Part shown: piece by piece, positions 48,514 through 59,053 of the stretch
Position numbering within the stretch: the stretch's first letter is position 1
Layout of the letters: each line of letters starts with the position of its first letter
Assembly (NCBI GenBank): GCA_947626605.1
Contig: CANQSV010000001.1
Location: forward strand, 107,018-171,017
Direction: 5' to 3'
DNA length: 64,000 nt
DNA from: an uncultured Clostridia bacterium
GTDB lineage: Bacteria > Bacillota > Clostridia > TANB77 > CAG-508
Notes under the pieces: model-generated
Told to the model about the DNA's origin: nothing
The model's input: only the letters and a program-made list of their open reading frames with translations
Databases searched by the model: none
Program-made: the position numbers and the translations under genes

Positions 48514-49788
48514 TTAATTATTTGTAAGGAAATATATTGTATTAATATTTATTGCATTAGCAAAATCTATTATTTCCTCTTTAGTAACATTATTAATTTT
48601 ATTCTCATATTCTTCAAAATCAACATTAGTATTAGCTAACTCCTGCCCTAAATAATATGTTATCTCTGTATCTTGTTCATCTGGAATAAATTTAATTGTA
48701 GATAAAATATTTGTCTTTGCATTTTTAATATTTTCATCAGAGAAATTCCCTTTTTTCATATCTTCTAATTGTTCTTTAATAACATTAACAGCTTTCTCAT
48801 AATTTTCTATTTCAATTCCACATTTTATAAAAATATTATTCTTAGGTTTTAAATAAACCGAACCTGCCGTATACGCTAAGCTTTCCTTTTCCCTAACATT
48901 TTGGAATAATTTAGACATTGGATTGCCACCTAATATAGAATTATATACTGATGCTATATATCTCAAATTATCTCTTTTTTTAGTTATATCTAATCCTATC
49001 ACTAATTTTCCCTGAGTTATATCCATACTTTCAGAAACCACTTCGGTATTTTCTTTATTATCTTTTTGTTCACTATCAGCATTGTTTACTAAATATTCTG
49101 GTTCTCTTTCATTTAAAAAATCTAATTGTTTTGTTATTTCTTCCTTAACATTCTCTTCTACTTGACCTGATACAAAAAAATCTATTTTACATTTAGATAT
49201 AAGATTTTTATAATATTCATATAAATCTTTTGATTGTATTTTTTCCAAACTTTCTATATCACCATATTTATATAAACCGTATGGTTTATCTTTATACATT
49301 ATTTCCACACATCTATCCATAGCATATTGTGCCTTGTTATCTTTTTTTCCTTCTATAATCTGTTTTAGATTCTCTTTTTCAGATTGAACATACTCATCAT
49401 TAAAAGAATTGTTTTCTTCTAATGGTTTAAACACAATTTCTATTAATTTTTCTATGCCTTTTTTTAATAACTCCTCTTTTTGTGGAAGAAAATCATCACT
49501 AATTGCTTCTAAATAAAATTTCATTACTTGATTATCGCCCGTTTTTTCAATACCGCAATTAAAACTTGCACCATACATTTCTTCTAATTCTTTACTGATT
49601 GCTTCTTGAGTTGGCATATTTTCAGAACCTCTTCTTAAAACTGCAGGTATTAAAGCATTCTTTGTCACATTATCTTTATTTAAAGGTGTTGTTAAAAATA
49701 CAGCTAATAAATTAGTTTTGAATTTTTCTGTATTTATAATATGCAACTTTATTCCCTTTTTTATTTCTACAACATTATGATTCATCAT
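48514..49788 (-). CDS. M16 family peptidase homologue (YmfF-like, degenerate active site)
   Basis: M16 fold, no HxxEH; adjacent to YmfH-like gene. Confidence 0.87.
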   Translation of the reverse strand: MMNHNVVEIKKGIKLHIINTEKFKTNLLAVFLTTPLNKDNVTKNALIPAVLRRGSENMPTQEAISKELEEMYGASFNCGIEKTGDNQVMKFYLEAISDDFLPQKEELLKKGIEKLIEIVFKPLEENNSFNDEYVQSEKENLKQIIEGKKDNKAQYAMDRCVEIMYKDKPYGLYKYGDIESLEKIQSKDLYEYYKNLISKCKIDFFVSGQVEENVKEEITKQLDFLNEREPEYLVNNADSEQKDNKENTEVVSESMDITQGKLVIGLDITKKRDNLRYIASVYNSILGGNPMSKLFQNVREKESLAYTAGSVYLKPKNNIFIKCGIEIENYEKAVNVIKEQLEDMKKGNFSDENIKNAKTNILSTIKFIPDEQDTEITYYLGQELANTNVDFEEYENKINNVTKEEIIDFANAININTIYFLTNN

Positions 49789-49900
49789 TACCTCCTATAA
49801 ATTTATATATATATTATAGTATAATACTTTTTGGAAAATATATACAAGAGGGAAAAAGTAATTTGTAAAATAAACATTTCTATAGTTTATTAGATTATAT

Positions 49901-50000
49901 GATTTTCTATGTTTTTTTCGTAGCGAGCTTGTGTGGGGACCGACTGCATAATGATAACATTATGCAGTTGGGACGAGCGAGAAAAAAAGCATAGAAAATC
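49901..50000 (+). repeat. Structured palindromic repeat, family A copy 3 (short inner stem)
   Basis: GATTTTCTATG/CATAGAAAATC outer stem; GCGAGCTTGTGTGGGGACCGAC-TGCATAATGATAACATTATGCA-GTTGGGACGAGC. Confidence 0.9.
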
Positions 50001-50058
50001 AAGATTATATATAAAAAAGCGAAATAGAAGACCATATCTTCTACTTCGCATTTTTAAT

Positions 50059-50226
50059 CTACACTTTTCTATTTGCAATCTCTATTGCTTTTGAAACTAT
50101 ATTACCACATGTTTTTGCGGATACATTTCCCCAACCGCCATCTCTTTTTACAGTTTCATACACACCTAATTCCTTTGCAATTTCCATTTTCAAGTTTTCT
50201 GACATTAAACCTTTTGAATTTGCCAT
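50059..50226 (-). CDS. Alpha/beta-type small acid-soluble spore protein (55 aa), not in ORF track
   Basis: MANSKGLMSENLKMEIAKELGVYETVKRDGGWGNVSAKTCGNIVSKAIEIANRKV*; K-x-E-IAxELG...GxWGxVSAKxxGxIVxxxIE motifs. Confidence 0.85.
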   Translation of the reverse strand: MANSKGLMSENLKMEIAKELGVYETVKRDGGWGNVSAKTCGNIVSKAIEIANRKV

Positions 50227-50324
50227 AATAACCCTCCTATTGAAGAAGAAAATTATCTTCTTACAATCTTATTATTTGCATAGAATCGTTTTTTATTACG
50301 GCAATTTTTAGAAATTAACATCCC

Positions 50325-51716
50325 TTACATTGTTAGCGTTCCATTCGGTGTATCTATAATAACAAGTATATCTTGTTCCTTGCCATTTTCCGCATTTATA
50401 TATATTAGAAAATCATTTCCTTTTATTCTTCCTTTAAATTCCCAACATAACACTTCCGTTTTATACTCTGTTGGAATTATTGCTAATTTTTCACTAGAAA
50501 TTTTTAATTTATCATTTAAATTCTTTTTCGCCTCTTCCTTTGTTATTTTTGGATTTTCGATTTTTCGTTTTTCATGAGAATTTAAATATCCTGTTGTTTC
50601 CATTCCCAGAACTTCTCCACTATCTAAAGCAATTTTCAATTTTATTAAATCTGGATAAATAATAACATCATCTTGATTATAAGCATAATTCACTGTTAGT
50701 ATTCCATTTTGTTTCATATAATATGTTTCCTTCATATTATTAAAACCTTTATCTTTTAAGAAATCCAAACCTATTTTGTTAGCTTCTTCCATATTTATAA
50801 GTTCTTCGCCAATTTCTCTATTATAATTCATATACACAATATGACCACCTTTTTTAGAAATTGCCATTGATGCATAATTGTTATCATCACCATTTTTCAT
50901 CTTAATAGAAAAATTATATGATGGAATATTTCCATTTTCAGAAAAACCATTAGAATTTATTTCATCAAAATTTTCTTTTCCAAAAAAATTCTCTACTATT
51001 TTTCTTGCTTCTTCTTCACTTATATCCGAACCTGTTAATCCCTTTCTCTTTGGATTAGTTAGATGTTCCGAAAATGCACCATCATATATAAGACCCGCAT
51101 ACTCGTGAAAATTCTCTTCTATATTGCTAAAACTCTGTGAAGATAAATTACTTACTTCTTGAGCAAATGCTACATTCCCTTTTTTATCTAATTCTCCCCA
51201 ACTAATATTTCCTTCATTTATATCATTTGATAATTGATTTAATGTATTTTTTAATTCAACACTATAATCATGTAATTCTTCTAAATTCTCTAAATCTTCT
51301 TGTTTTAATTTTTCATCATTAATATTTTTATTTGCTAAAGAATAACTGTACTCACTAACTTGATTCAAAAATTTTTGTGCATTAGAAAGCCCTTCTACAT
51401 TTATAGGAAGTTGAGCTAAATATGTTGATGCTAAATTTGAATCTCTCCATACATTCATCAACGTTTCTGCTCCATGTTCTGGTGTTGTTGAAATCAAAGA
51501 TTTTGCTAAATACACCTCTACTTCCTCTATATAGTTTACCAATTCATAAAAAGCATAATTATATGCATTTTCGGAAACTTGTCTATATTGCCTTTGTTTT
51601 TTATAAATATATAATCCCATTATAGCTATAATAATTATTGCAACAATTATTATGCTTAGCATATGTCTGTCTTTTAGTCTTTCTTTCCAATCGTAAATTT
51701 TTTCTTTAACACTCAT
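50325..51716 (-). CDS. ypeB: Germination protein YpeB (PepSY domains)
   Basis: N-terminal TM, EKAYNYAFYELVNYIEEVEVYLAKSL, ISEEEARKIVENFFG; adjacent to sleB. Confidence 0.9.
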   Translation of the reverse strand: MSVKEKIYDWKERLKDRHMLSIIIVAIIIIAIMGLYIYKKQRQYRQVSENAYNYAFYELVNYIEEVEVYLAKSLISTTPEHGAETLMNVWRDSNLASTYLAQLPINVEGLSNAQKFLNQVSEYSYSLANKNINDEKLKQEDLENLEELHDYSVELKNTLNQLSNDINEGNISWGELDKKGNVAFAQEVSNLSSQSFSNIEENFHEYAGLIYDGAFSEHLTNPKRKGLTGSDISEEEARKIVENFFGKENFDEINSNGFSENGNIPSYNFSIKMKNGDDNNYASMAISKKGGHIVYMNYNREIGEELINMEEANKIGLDFLKDKGFNNMKETYYMKQNGILTVNYAYNQDDVIIYPDLIKLKIALDSGEVLGMETTGYLNSHEKRKIENPKITKEEAKKNLNDKLKISSEKLAIIPTEYKTEVLCWEFKGRIKGNDFLIYINAENGKEQDILVIIDTPNGTLTM

Positions 51717-51765
51717 TTCAATTCCTTTCCAAAATTTAAAAACTTTTAAATCTTAATATCTTTAA

Positions 51766-52236
51766 TTATTTACAAAATCTGTGTTTTCCAATTCTAACAG
51801 TTAAAGGTCTTGACCATATCCATGAATTTGTTGCAGTATCTGGGTTAAAATAATAAATTGCTCCATTTGTTGGATCCCAACCATTCATCGCGTCTTCTGC
51901 AGCTTTATAAACAGTTGAATCCTCTGAAATAGGAACATTTATCTGTCCATCTGAAACAGCAGTAAAAGCTCCAGATTCATATATAACTCCTGCAATAGTG
52001 TTTGGAAAGTTTGGATGCTTTACTCTATTTAATATAACGGCTCCAACAGCTACTTGTCCTTCGTAACTTTCCCCTCTTGCTTCTCCATTTATTGCTCTTG
52101 CAAGTAGTTGGGTATCTGGTGTTCTTCCCTTGTCTGCCGCATATATTCTATTTTTATAAGCAATAATCAAAATCAAAAAAAGAATTATTACGGAAATAAA
52201 CAAAAATTTAATTACTTTTCTCACATTATTACGCAT
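51766..52236 (-). CDS. sleB: Spore cortex-lytic enzyme SleB catalytic domain (Hydrolase_2)
   Basis: LLARAINGEARGESYEGQVAVGAVILNRVKHPNFPNTIAGVIYESGAFTAVSDGQI. Confidence 0.93.
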   Translation of the reverse strand: MRNNVRKVIKFLFISVIILFLILIIAYKNRIYAADKGRTPDTQLLARAINGEARGESYEGQVAVGAVILNRVKHPNFPNTIAGVIYESGAFTAVSDGQINVPISEDSTVYKAAEDAMNGWDPTNGAIYYFNPDTATNSWIWSRPLTVRIGKHRFCK

Positions 52237-52425
52237 ATCTTACTCCTAATCTTTAGAACAATTTTCTTTTATATAAATATATATTTTTATTTTTACCTAA
52301 AAAAGAAAAAATATTCCTTTAAAAAAATTTAATATAAAATTTTTTACTTTTTTGCTATTTCTTTATAAATGTGATAAAATTACTTCACAGTATATTTTGT
52401 TAATGTAAATAAACTGGAGGTTCAT

Positions 52426-53553
52426 ATGAAAAAAATACTTATTTTTTATGGCTCTTACGGTGGTGGACATCTATCAGCTGCAAATTCCATAAAAGAAGGT
52501 TTAAACGAGATAAACCCTAATATTGAAATAAAAACTGTTGATTGCATCCAATATGTAAATAAAGCTATAAATAAACTTTCTACAACAGCATACAATGAAA
52601 TGGCAAAAAAAGCTCCTTGGGCATGGGGAAAAATTTACTCTGGTTCCAAAAGAGGACCTTTAGCTCATTTCACAACAAATTCAAATAAAATAATGGCATT
52701 AAAGTTAAATAGATTAATAAGAACAGAAAATCCTGATTTAATAATTTCAACTCACCCATTTGCAACTCAAATGTGTGCATTTCTAAAAAAAAGACATGCT
52801 ATTGATATTAAACTTGCAACTATTCTTACAGACTATGCTCCACATGACCAATGGCTTGTTTTTTCTGATTATTGTGAATATTTTTTTGTTGCACATGATG
52901 ATATGAAAAATGCATTAATAAAAAAGGGAATTGATTCTAATAAAATATATGCTACAGGAATCCCTCTTTCCAATAGATTTTTAATGCATTATAATAAAGA
53001 AGAAATTTTAAATAGTTTGGGATTAAAAAAAGATAAAACTACAATATTATTTTTTGCAGGAGGAAAATTTGGTTTAGGTAAGAGCAATACCTATGAAATT
53101 CTAAGAACTCTTGCCGAAAAATTTTCAGATATTCAAGTTATTGCAATATCTGGAAAAAATGAAAAAATGAAAAAAGAATTTGATACCATAGTTTCAGAAA
53201 CATATTCACAAGACAATATCAAAGTTTTAGAATACACCAATATGATTCCTCAACTTATGACCATTTCCAATTTAGTTATAACAAAACCAGGTGGACTTAC
53301 AGTTACAGAAAGCCTAGCATCTGGTTTGCCAATTATTATTATTAATCCTATCCCTGGTCAAGAAGAGGAAAATGCAGAATACCTAGAAGAGCATCAGGTT
53401 GGTATTTGGCTAAAAAAAGAAGATAACTTACAAGAGTTCCTATCAAACTTATTTAGTTCTAAAATAACAATAAGAAATATGAAAATCCGTGCCAGATTAT
53501 TTGCAAAAAAGAACTCAACTAAAGATATTTGTAAAATTTTATTAAATAATTGA
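52426..53553 (+). CDS. MGDG synthase/UgtP-like glycosyltransferase (GT28)
   Basis: YGSYGGGHLSAANSIKEGL...KPGGLTVTESLASGLPIIIINPIPGQEEENAEYL. Confidence 0.9.
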   Translation: MKKILIFYGSYGGGHLSAANSIKEGLNEINPNIEIKTVDCIQYVNKAINKLSTTAYNEMAKKAPWAWGKIYSGSKRGPLAHFTTNSNKIMALKLNRLIRTENPDLIISTHPFATQMCAFLKKRHAIDIKLATILTDYAPHDQWLVFSDYCEYFFVAHDDMKNALIKKGIDSNKIYATGIPLSNRFLMHYNKEEILNSLGLKKDKTTILFFAGGKFGLGKSNTYEILRTLAEKFSDIQVIAISGKNEKMKKEFDTIVSETYSQDNIKVLEYTNMIPQLMTISNLVITKPGGLTVTESLASGLPIIIINPIPGQEEENAEYLEEHQVGIWLKKEDNLQEFLSNLFSSKITIRNMKIRARLFAKKNSTKDICKILLNN

Positions 53554-53581
53554 TTGACTTTTTCAATTTAATATATATAAT

Positions 53582-53617
53582 ACGTAGTGTGAGATTTAAA
53601 CCTCTCACTATGTTTTT
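53582..53617 (+). terminator. Terminator hairpin upstream of purA
   Basis: ACGTAGTGTGAGATTTAAACCTCTCACTATGTTTTT. Confidence 0.7.
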
Positions 53618-53629
53618 GTCTAATAATAA

Positions 53630-54952
<1,323 letters not shown>

Positions 54953-54966
54953 AACAGAAATTTTCT

Positions 54967-55003
54967 AAAATATACATTATTTAAATAATAATGTATATTT
55001 TTT
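54967..55003 (+). terminator. Terminator of purA
   Basis: AAAATATACATTATTTAAATAATAATGTATATTTTTT. Confidence 0.75.
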
Positions 55004-55158
55004 ATTATTTGGAATATACTATTAAAAAATGAAGTTTTATTTCTTACAATTAATAATGTCTCTCAGTAAAAAAGTTTATAAATTGCAATATTCTCCCTAT
55101 TTTGCATTAAAAAGTGTTGACATTTTAGTTTGTTAGTAATATAATTAGTTTTGTACAT

Positions 55159-55234
55159 CGCGGGGTGGAGCAGTTGGCAGCTCGTCGGGCTCATAACCCG
55201 AAGGTCGGTAGTTCGAGTCTACCCCCCGCAACCA
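55159..55234 (+). tRNA. tRNA-fMet (initiator, CAT anticodon)
   Basis: CGCGGGGTGGAGCAGTTGGCAGCTCGTCGGGCTCATAACCCGAAGGTCGGTAGTTCGAGTCTACCCCCCGCAACCA; unpaired C1-A72 and GGG/CCC anticodon stem are initiator hallmarks. Confidence 0.96.
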
Positions 55235-55302
55235 AATTAGAATAGCCTTTTGTATTAAAAAGTTAAATTTGACATATTATACAATATTGGCTATATTATT
55301 AC

Positions 55303-55378
55303 AGTAGTTACTTAGTAGGTCGAGTAATTTATGTAACAAAAAAGACTAGGAATCCCGAACAATTTCCTAGTCTTTTTG
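55303..55378 (+). ncRNA. Candidate short transcript or attenuator leader between tRNA-fMet and mnmA
   Basis: TTGACA(55269)-17 nt-TATATT(55292) promoter, then GTTAC...GTAAC hairpin and a strong terminator AAAAAGACTAGGAA...TTTCCTAGTCTTTTT. Confidence 0.4.
55338..55377 (+). terminator. Rho-independent terminator
   Basis: AAAAAAGACTAGGAATCCCGAACAATTTCCTAGTCTTTTT. Confidence 0.9.
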
Positions 55379-55439
55379 TGAATTAATGTAAAAATTATGT
55401 TAAAATTTCTACAAAAACAAAAAAATTTGAGGTGAAATC

Positions 55440-56495
55440 ATGGAATCAAAAAAAAGAGTATTATTAGGAATGAGTGGTGGCGTAGATAGTTCTGTTTCTG
55501 CAATTCTTTTAAAAGAACAAGGTTATGATGTTATTGGTATAACAATGAAACTTTTTGAAGGAGAACTTGAAGGTAGTTGCTGTAATGTTGATTCAACTAT
55601 GGATGCAAAACGCGTTTGTGATTATCTACAAATACCTCATTATACATTAAATTTTCAAGAAGCCTTTAATAAATATGTAATAAATGATTTTATCTGTGAA
55701 TATAAAAATTGTAGAACACCAAATCCATGTATAGAATGCAATAAATATCTAAAATTTGGTGCTATGTATCAAAAAGCAAAGGAATTAGACTGCGAATATA
55801 TTGCAACAGGTCATTATGCAAAAATAGAATTTAGTGAAAAATATAATCAAAATGTATTAAAAAAATCTGATGCAATTGGAAAAGATCAAAGTTATGTATT
55901 ATATAGTGTTTCTAAAAACTTATTAGATCACATTCTTTTCCCTCTTGGTAATTTCAAGACAAAAAATGAAATACGTGAAATTGCAAAACAACACAATCTA
56001 TTAATAGCAAATAAACCTGACAGTGAAGATATTTGTTTTATACCAGAAGGCAATTATAAAAATTTCTTAGAAAAAAATTCTGACATAGAAAAAAAAGTTG
56101 GGAATATTGTAACATCATCTGGAGAAATACTAGGAACTCATCAAGGTTTATATATGTACACAATTGGTCAAAGGAAAGGGCTAGGTATATCTCACTCTTC
56201 CCCATTATTTGTATTAGGATTTAACAAAGAAAAAAACGAATTGATAGTTGGTGAAGAATCTGAATTATTTAGAAAAGATTTTTATGTAAAAGATTTTAAT
56301 CTACTTGTTAATGATTTTCCTGAGCAAGTAGACGTAAAAATAAGATATTCTGCTAAAGTATCTAAAGCTAAATTATTATTAGAAAATTCAAAAATACATG
56401 TTATATTAGATGAACCTCAAAAATCTATAACCCCTGGTCAATCAGCTGTATTTTATGATAATGATATAGTAATTGGAGGAGGTAAAATAGATTAA
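55440..56495 (+). CDS. mnmA: tRNA-specific 2-thiouridylase MnmA
   Basis: LLGMSGGVDSSVSAILLKEQGYDVIG, CNKYLKFG, ATGHYAKI, GKDQSYVLY, DSEDICFIP. Confidence 0.95.
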   Translation: MESKKRVLLGMSGGVDSSVSAILLKEQGYDVIGITMKLFEGELEGSCCNVDSTMDAKRVCDYLQIPHYTLNFQEAFNKYVINDFICEYKNCRTPNPCIECNKYLKFGAMYQKAKELDCEYIATGHYAKIEFSEKYNQNVLKKSDAIGKDQSYVLYSVSKNLLDHILFPLGNFKTKNEIREIAKQHNLLIANKPDSEDICFIPEGNYKNFLEKNSDIEKKVGNIVTSSGEILGTHQGLYMYTIGQRKGLGISHSSPLFVLGFNKEKNELIVGEESELFRKDFYVKDFNLLVNDFPEQVDVKIRYSAKVSKAKLLLENSKIHVILDEPQKSITPGQSAVFYDNDIVIGGGKID

Positions 56496-56576
56496 AATAC
56501 TTATAAAATTTATTGCTTTTTACATATTTTTAATATAAAATATTTTTGAAATTTATTATGTACAAATGGTGAAAAA

Positions 56577-58397
56577 ATGAAAAAAACAAATTCGAAAAAA
56601 TCAAAAAAAAATAAAATAATTTCTGAAAGAACAATTATTTTTAAACGTGTTTTTGTTCTGTTAATTTTTGCAATTCTTATAGTAGTTGCTCTTATTTTCA
56701 GACTGGCATGGCTTCAATTTGTAGATGGTCCTAAATTAAAAGAAGCAGCATATAATCAGCAAACAATTAATAAATTAATAACTCCAAAAAGAGGAAATAT
56801 TTACGATGCTAATGGTAAAACATTGGCACTTAGTGCTTCTGTTGATACTATTTCTATAAATCCATCTCAAATAGAAGAAGAAGATAAAGAAAAAGTCGCT
56901 AAAGGACTTTCTGAAATTTTTAAATTAGATTATAGTGAAACTCTGGAAAAAGTTAATTCTTCCTTATCTGTTGTAACTATTGCAAAAAAAGTTGAAAAAG
57001 ATAAAGTAACAGAACTAACATCATGGATGGAAGAAAATAAAATATCAACAGGTATAAACATAGATAAAGATACTAAAAGATATTATCCTTATTCCAATTT
57101 AGCATCAAATTTAATTGGCTTTACAGGAACTGATAATAATGGATTAGATGGAATAGAATTGAAATGGGATTCTGTTCTAGCTGGTACCGCCGGTAAAATA
57201 GTAACAACTGGAGATGTTCATAATAACGAAATATCATCTGATAATTCTCAATACATCGACGTTGAAAATGGTAGCAATCTTTATCTAACAATAGATGTAA
57301 ATGTACAATTAATTGTAGAAAAATATTTAAAAGAATATGCTGATAAGAACAGTTGTGAAGGAGCTTCTGCTATTATCATGGAACCTTCAACTGGTGAAAT
57401 TTTAGCAATGGCTTCTTATCCATCATACAATTTAAATAAACCTTTCGAGCCAAATGAAAAAATGAAAAAAGGTTGGGATAAATTATCTGATGCAGAACAA
57501 ACCTCTGAACTTCAAAAAATGTGGAGAAATAGAGTTGTATCTAATACATATGAACCTGGTTCTACTTTTAAAGTACTAATGTCAGCAATTGCTTTAGAAG
57601 AAAATATTACAGAAACAGATGTAAAAGGAGATTTTCATTGTTCTGGAGCCCAAAACGTATCTGGAACATCAATTCATTGTTGGAAATATCCTTCTTCTCA
57701 CGGTTCTCAAACTTTGAGAAATGCACTTGCTAACTCTTGTAATCCTGCTTTTATGCAATTAGGAAAACGAATTGGAATATCAACTTTATATAAATACTTT
57801 GAAGCTTTCGGACTATTTGATGAAACTGGAATACAAACATCTGGCGAGACTGTTGGTATTTTCCATGATTTAAATAATGTAGGTCCTACAGAACTTGCTA
57901 CTATGTCTTTTGGTCAAAGATTTACAATTACTCCTTTACAGCTTATAACCGCAGCATGCTCTATTGCGAATAAGGGTATCTTAGTTCAACCTAAAATAGT
58001 AAAACAAATAGAAAATGCTGATACTGGTGCAATAGAAACTGTAGATACTGTAGATGTTCGTCAAGTTGTCTCATCAGAAACTGCTGAACAAGTTCTTTCA
58101 TTAATGGGTTCTGTTGTATCTGATGGTACTGGAAAAACTGGTGCTGTTAAAGGATATACAATTGGTGGAAAAACTGGTACATCTGAGCCACCACCAGGTG
58201 AAAAAGGAAATACTGTTTCTTTTTTAGCCACAGCTCCTGCAACTGATCCAGATATAGTAGCCTTAGTAGTCTTTTATAAAACTGGAGGAAACAATTTAGA
58301 AGGAAGTAATGTTGCTGGACCTGCAATGTCCAAAATATTATCCGAAGTATTGCCTTATTTAGGTATAACTTCAAACAATATAGATTCTGCTAAATAA
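56577..58397 (+). CDS. Class B penicillin-binding protein (FtsI/SpoVD-like)
   Basis: PKRGNIYDANGKTLA, YEPGSTFKVL (SxxK), SCN-like SSH/SCN (NSCNPAF), GGKTGTSEPP (KTG). Confidence 0.92.
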   Translation: MKKTNSKKSKKNKIISERTIIFKRVFVLLIFAILIVVALIFRLAWLQFVDGPKLKEAAYNQQTINKLITPKRGNIYDANGKTLALSASVDTISINPSQIEEEDKEKVAKGLSEIFKLDYSETLEKVNSSLSVVTIAKKVEKDKVTELTSWMEENKISTGINIDKDTKRYYPYSNLASNLIGFTGTDNNGLDGIELKWDSVLAGTAGKIVTTGDVHNNEISSDNSQYIDVENGSNLYLTIDVNVQLIVEKYLKEYADKNSCEGASAIIMEPSTGEILAMASYPSYNLNKPFEPNEKMKKGWDKLSDAEQTSELQKMWRNRVVSNTYEPGSTFKVLMSAIALEENITETDVKGDFHCSGAQNVSGTSIHCWKYPSSHGSQTLRNALANSCNPAFMQLGKRIGISTLYKYFEAFGLFDETGIQTSGETVGIFHDLNNVGPTELATMSFGQRFTITPLQLITAACSIANKGILVQPKIVKQIENADTGAIETVDTVDVRQVVSSETAEQVLSLMGSVVSDGTGKTGAVKGYTIGGKTGTSEPPPGEKGNTVSFLATAPATDPDIVALVVFYKTGGNNLEGSNVAGPAMSKILSEVLPYLGITSNNIDSAK

Positions 58398-58502
58398 ATA
58401 AAAAAAAAAGCAAAACTAAGATTTTTCTACGCATATTCGTACGCATTAAAATGCTACGACTAAGAAACCTAACAAATGCAAATTTTAAGGAGGTAAAATT
58501 TT

Positions 58503-59000
58503 ATGCTACAAGGATCTGCACTTGGATATTTAGTAACATTTATTGTTAGTATGTTACCTATTATAGAACTAAGAGGAGCAATTCCTATTGGAGTTTTTAC
58601 ATTCCATATTACATATTTAGAAGCATTTATAATAGCAATTATTGGAAATTGTATACCTATATATTTTATAGTAAAATTTATTGGGCCATTATTCAAATTT
58701 TTTGGAAAATTTAAACCATTTAAAATAATAATAGATTGGGCTACCGAAAAAGCAACCAATAAAATTAAAGAAGATACAAGATTACAAAATTACACATCAT
58801 TTGCTTTATTCTTATTCGTAGCTATTCCTATTCCAGGAACAGGAGCATGGGTTGGTTCATTAATTGCAAACTTTTTAGAGCTTCCTCTAAAAAAAGCATT
58901 TCCCCCTCTTGCTCTAGGTGTTGTTACTGCTGGCATCATTATATTAACACTTACAGCTGGTGCAAATGGCGGTATAAACTATTTATTACAAAAAATGTAA
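58503..59000 (+). CDS. Small multidrug export family membrane protein (COG2426-like)
   Basis: MLPIIELRGAIPIGV...FVAIPIPGTGAWVGSLIANFL. Confidence 0.85.
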   Translation: MLQGSALGYLVTFIVSMLPIIELRGAIPIGVFTFHITYLEAFIIAIIGNCIPIYFIVKFIGPLFKFFGKFKPFKIIIDWATEKATNKIKEDTRLQNYTSFALFLFVAIPIPGTGAWVGSLIANFLELPLKKAFPPLALGVVTAGIIILTLTAGANGGINYLLQKM

Positions 59001-59011
59001 AATGATGACAC

Positions 59012-59053
59012 AAAAAACAGGTTTCAAAAATATTACTTTGAAACCTGTTTTTG
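59012..59053. terminator. Bidirectional terminator
   Basis: AAAAAACAGGTTTCAAAAATATTACTTTGAAACCTGTTTTT. Confidence 0.9.

Noticed and set aside
49890-50078. 62-aa minus-strand ORF
   Set aside because: Covers family A copy 3 and the SASP 3' end; the structured repeat explains the sequence.
58147-58374. 75-aa minus ORF antisense to PBP gene
   Set aside because: Antisense to a clear transpeptidase domain; no supporting signals.
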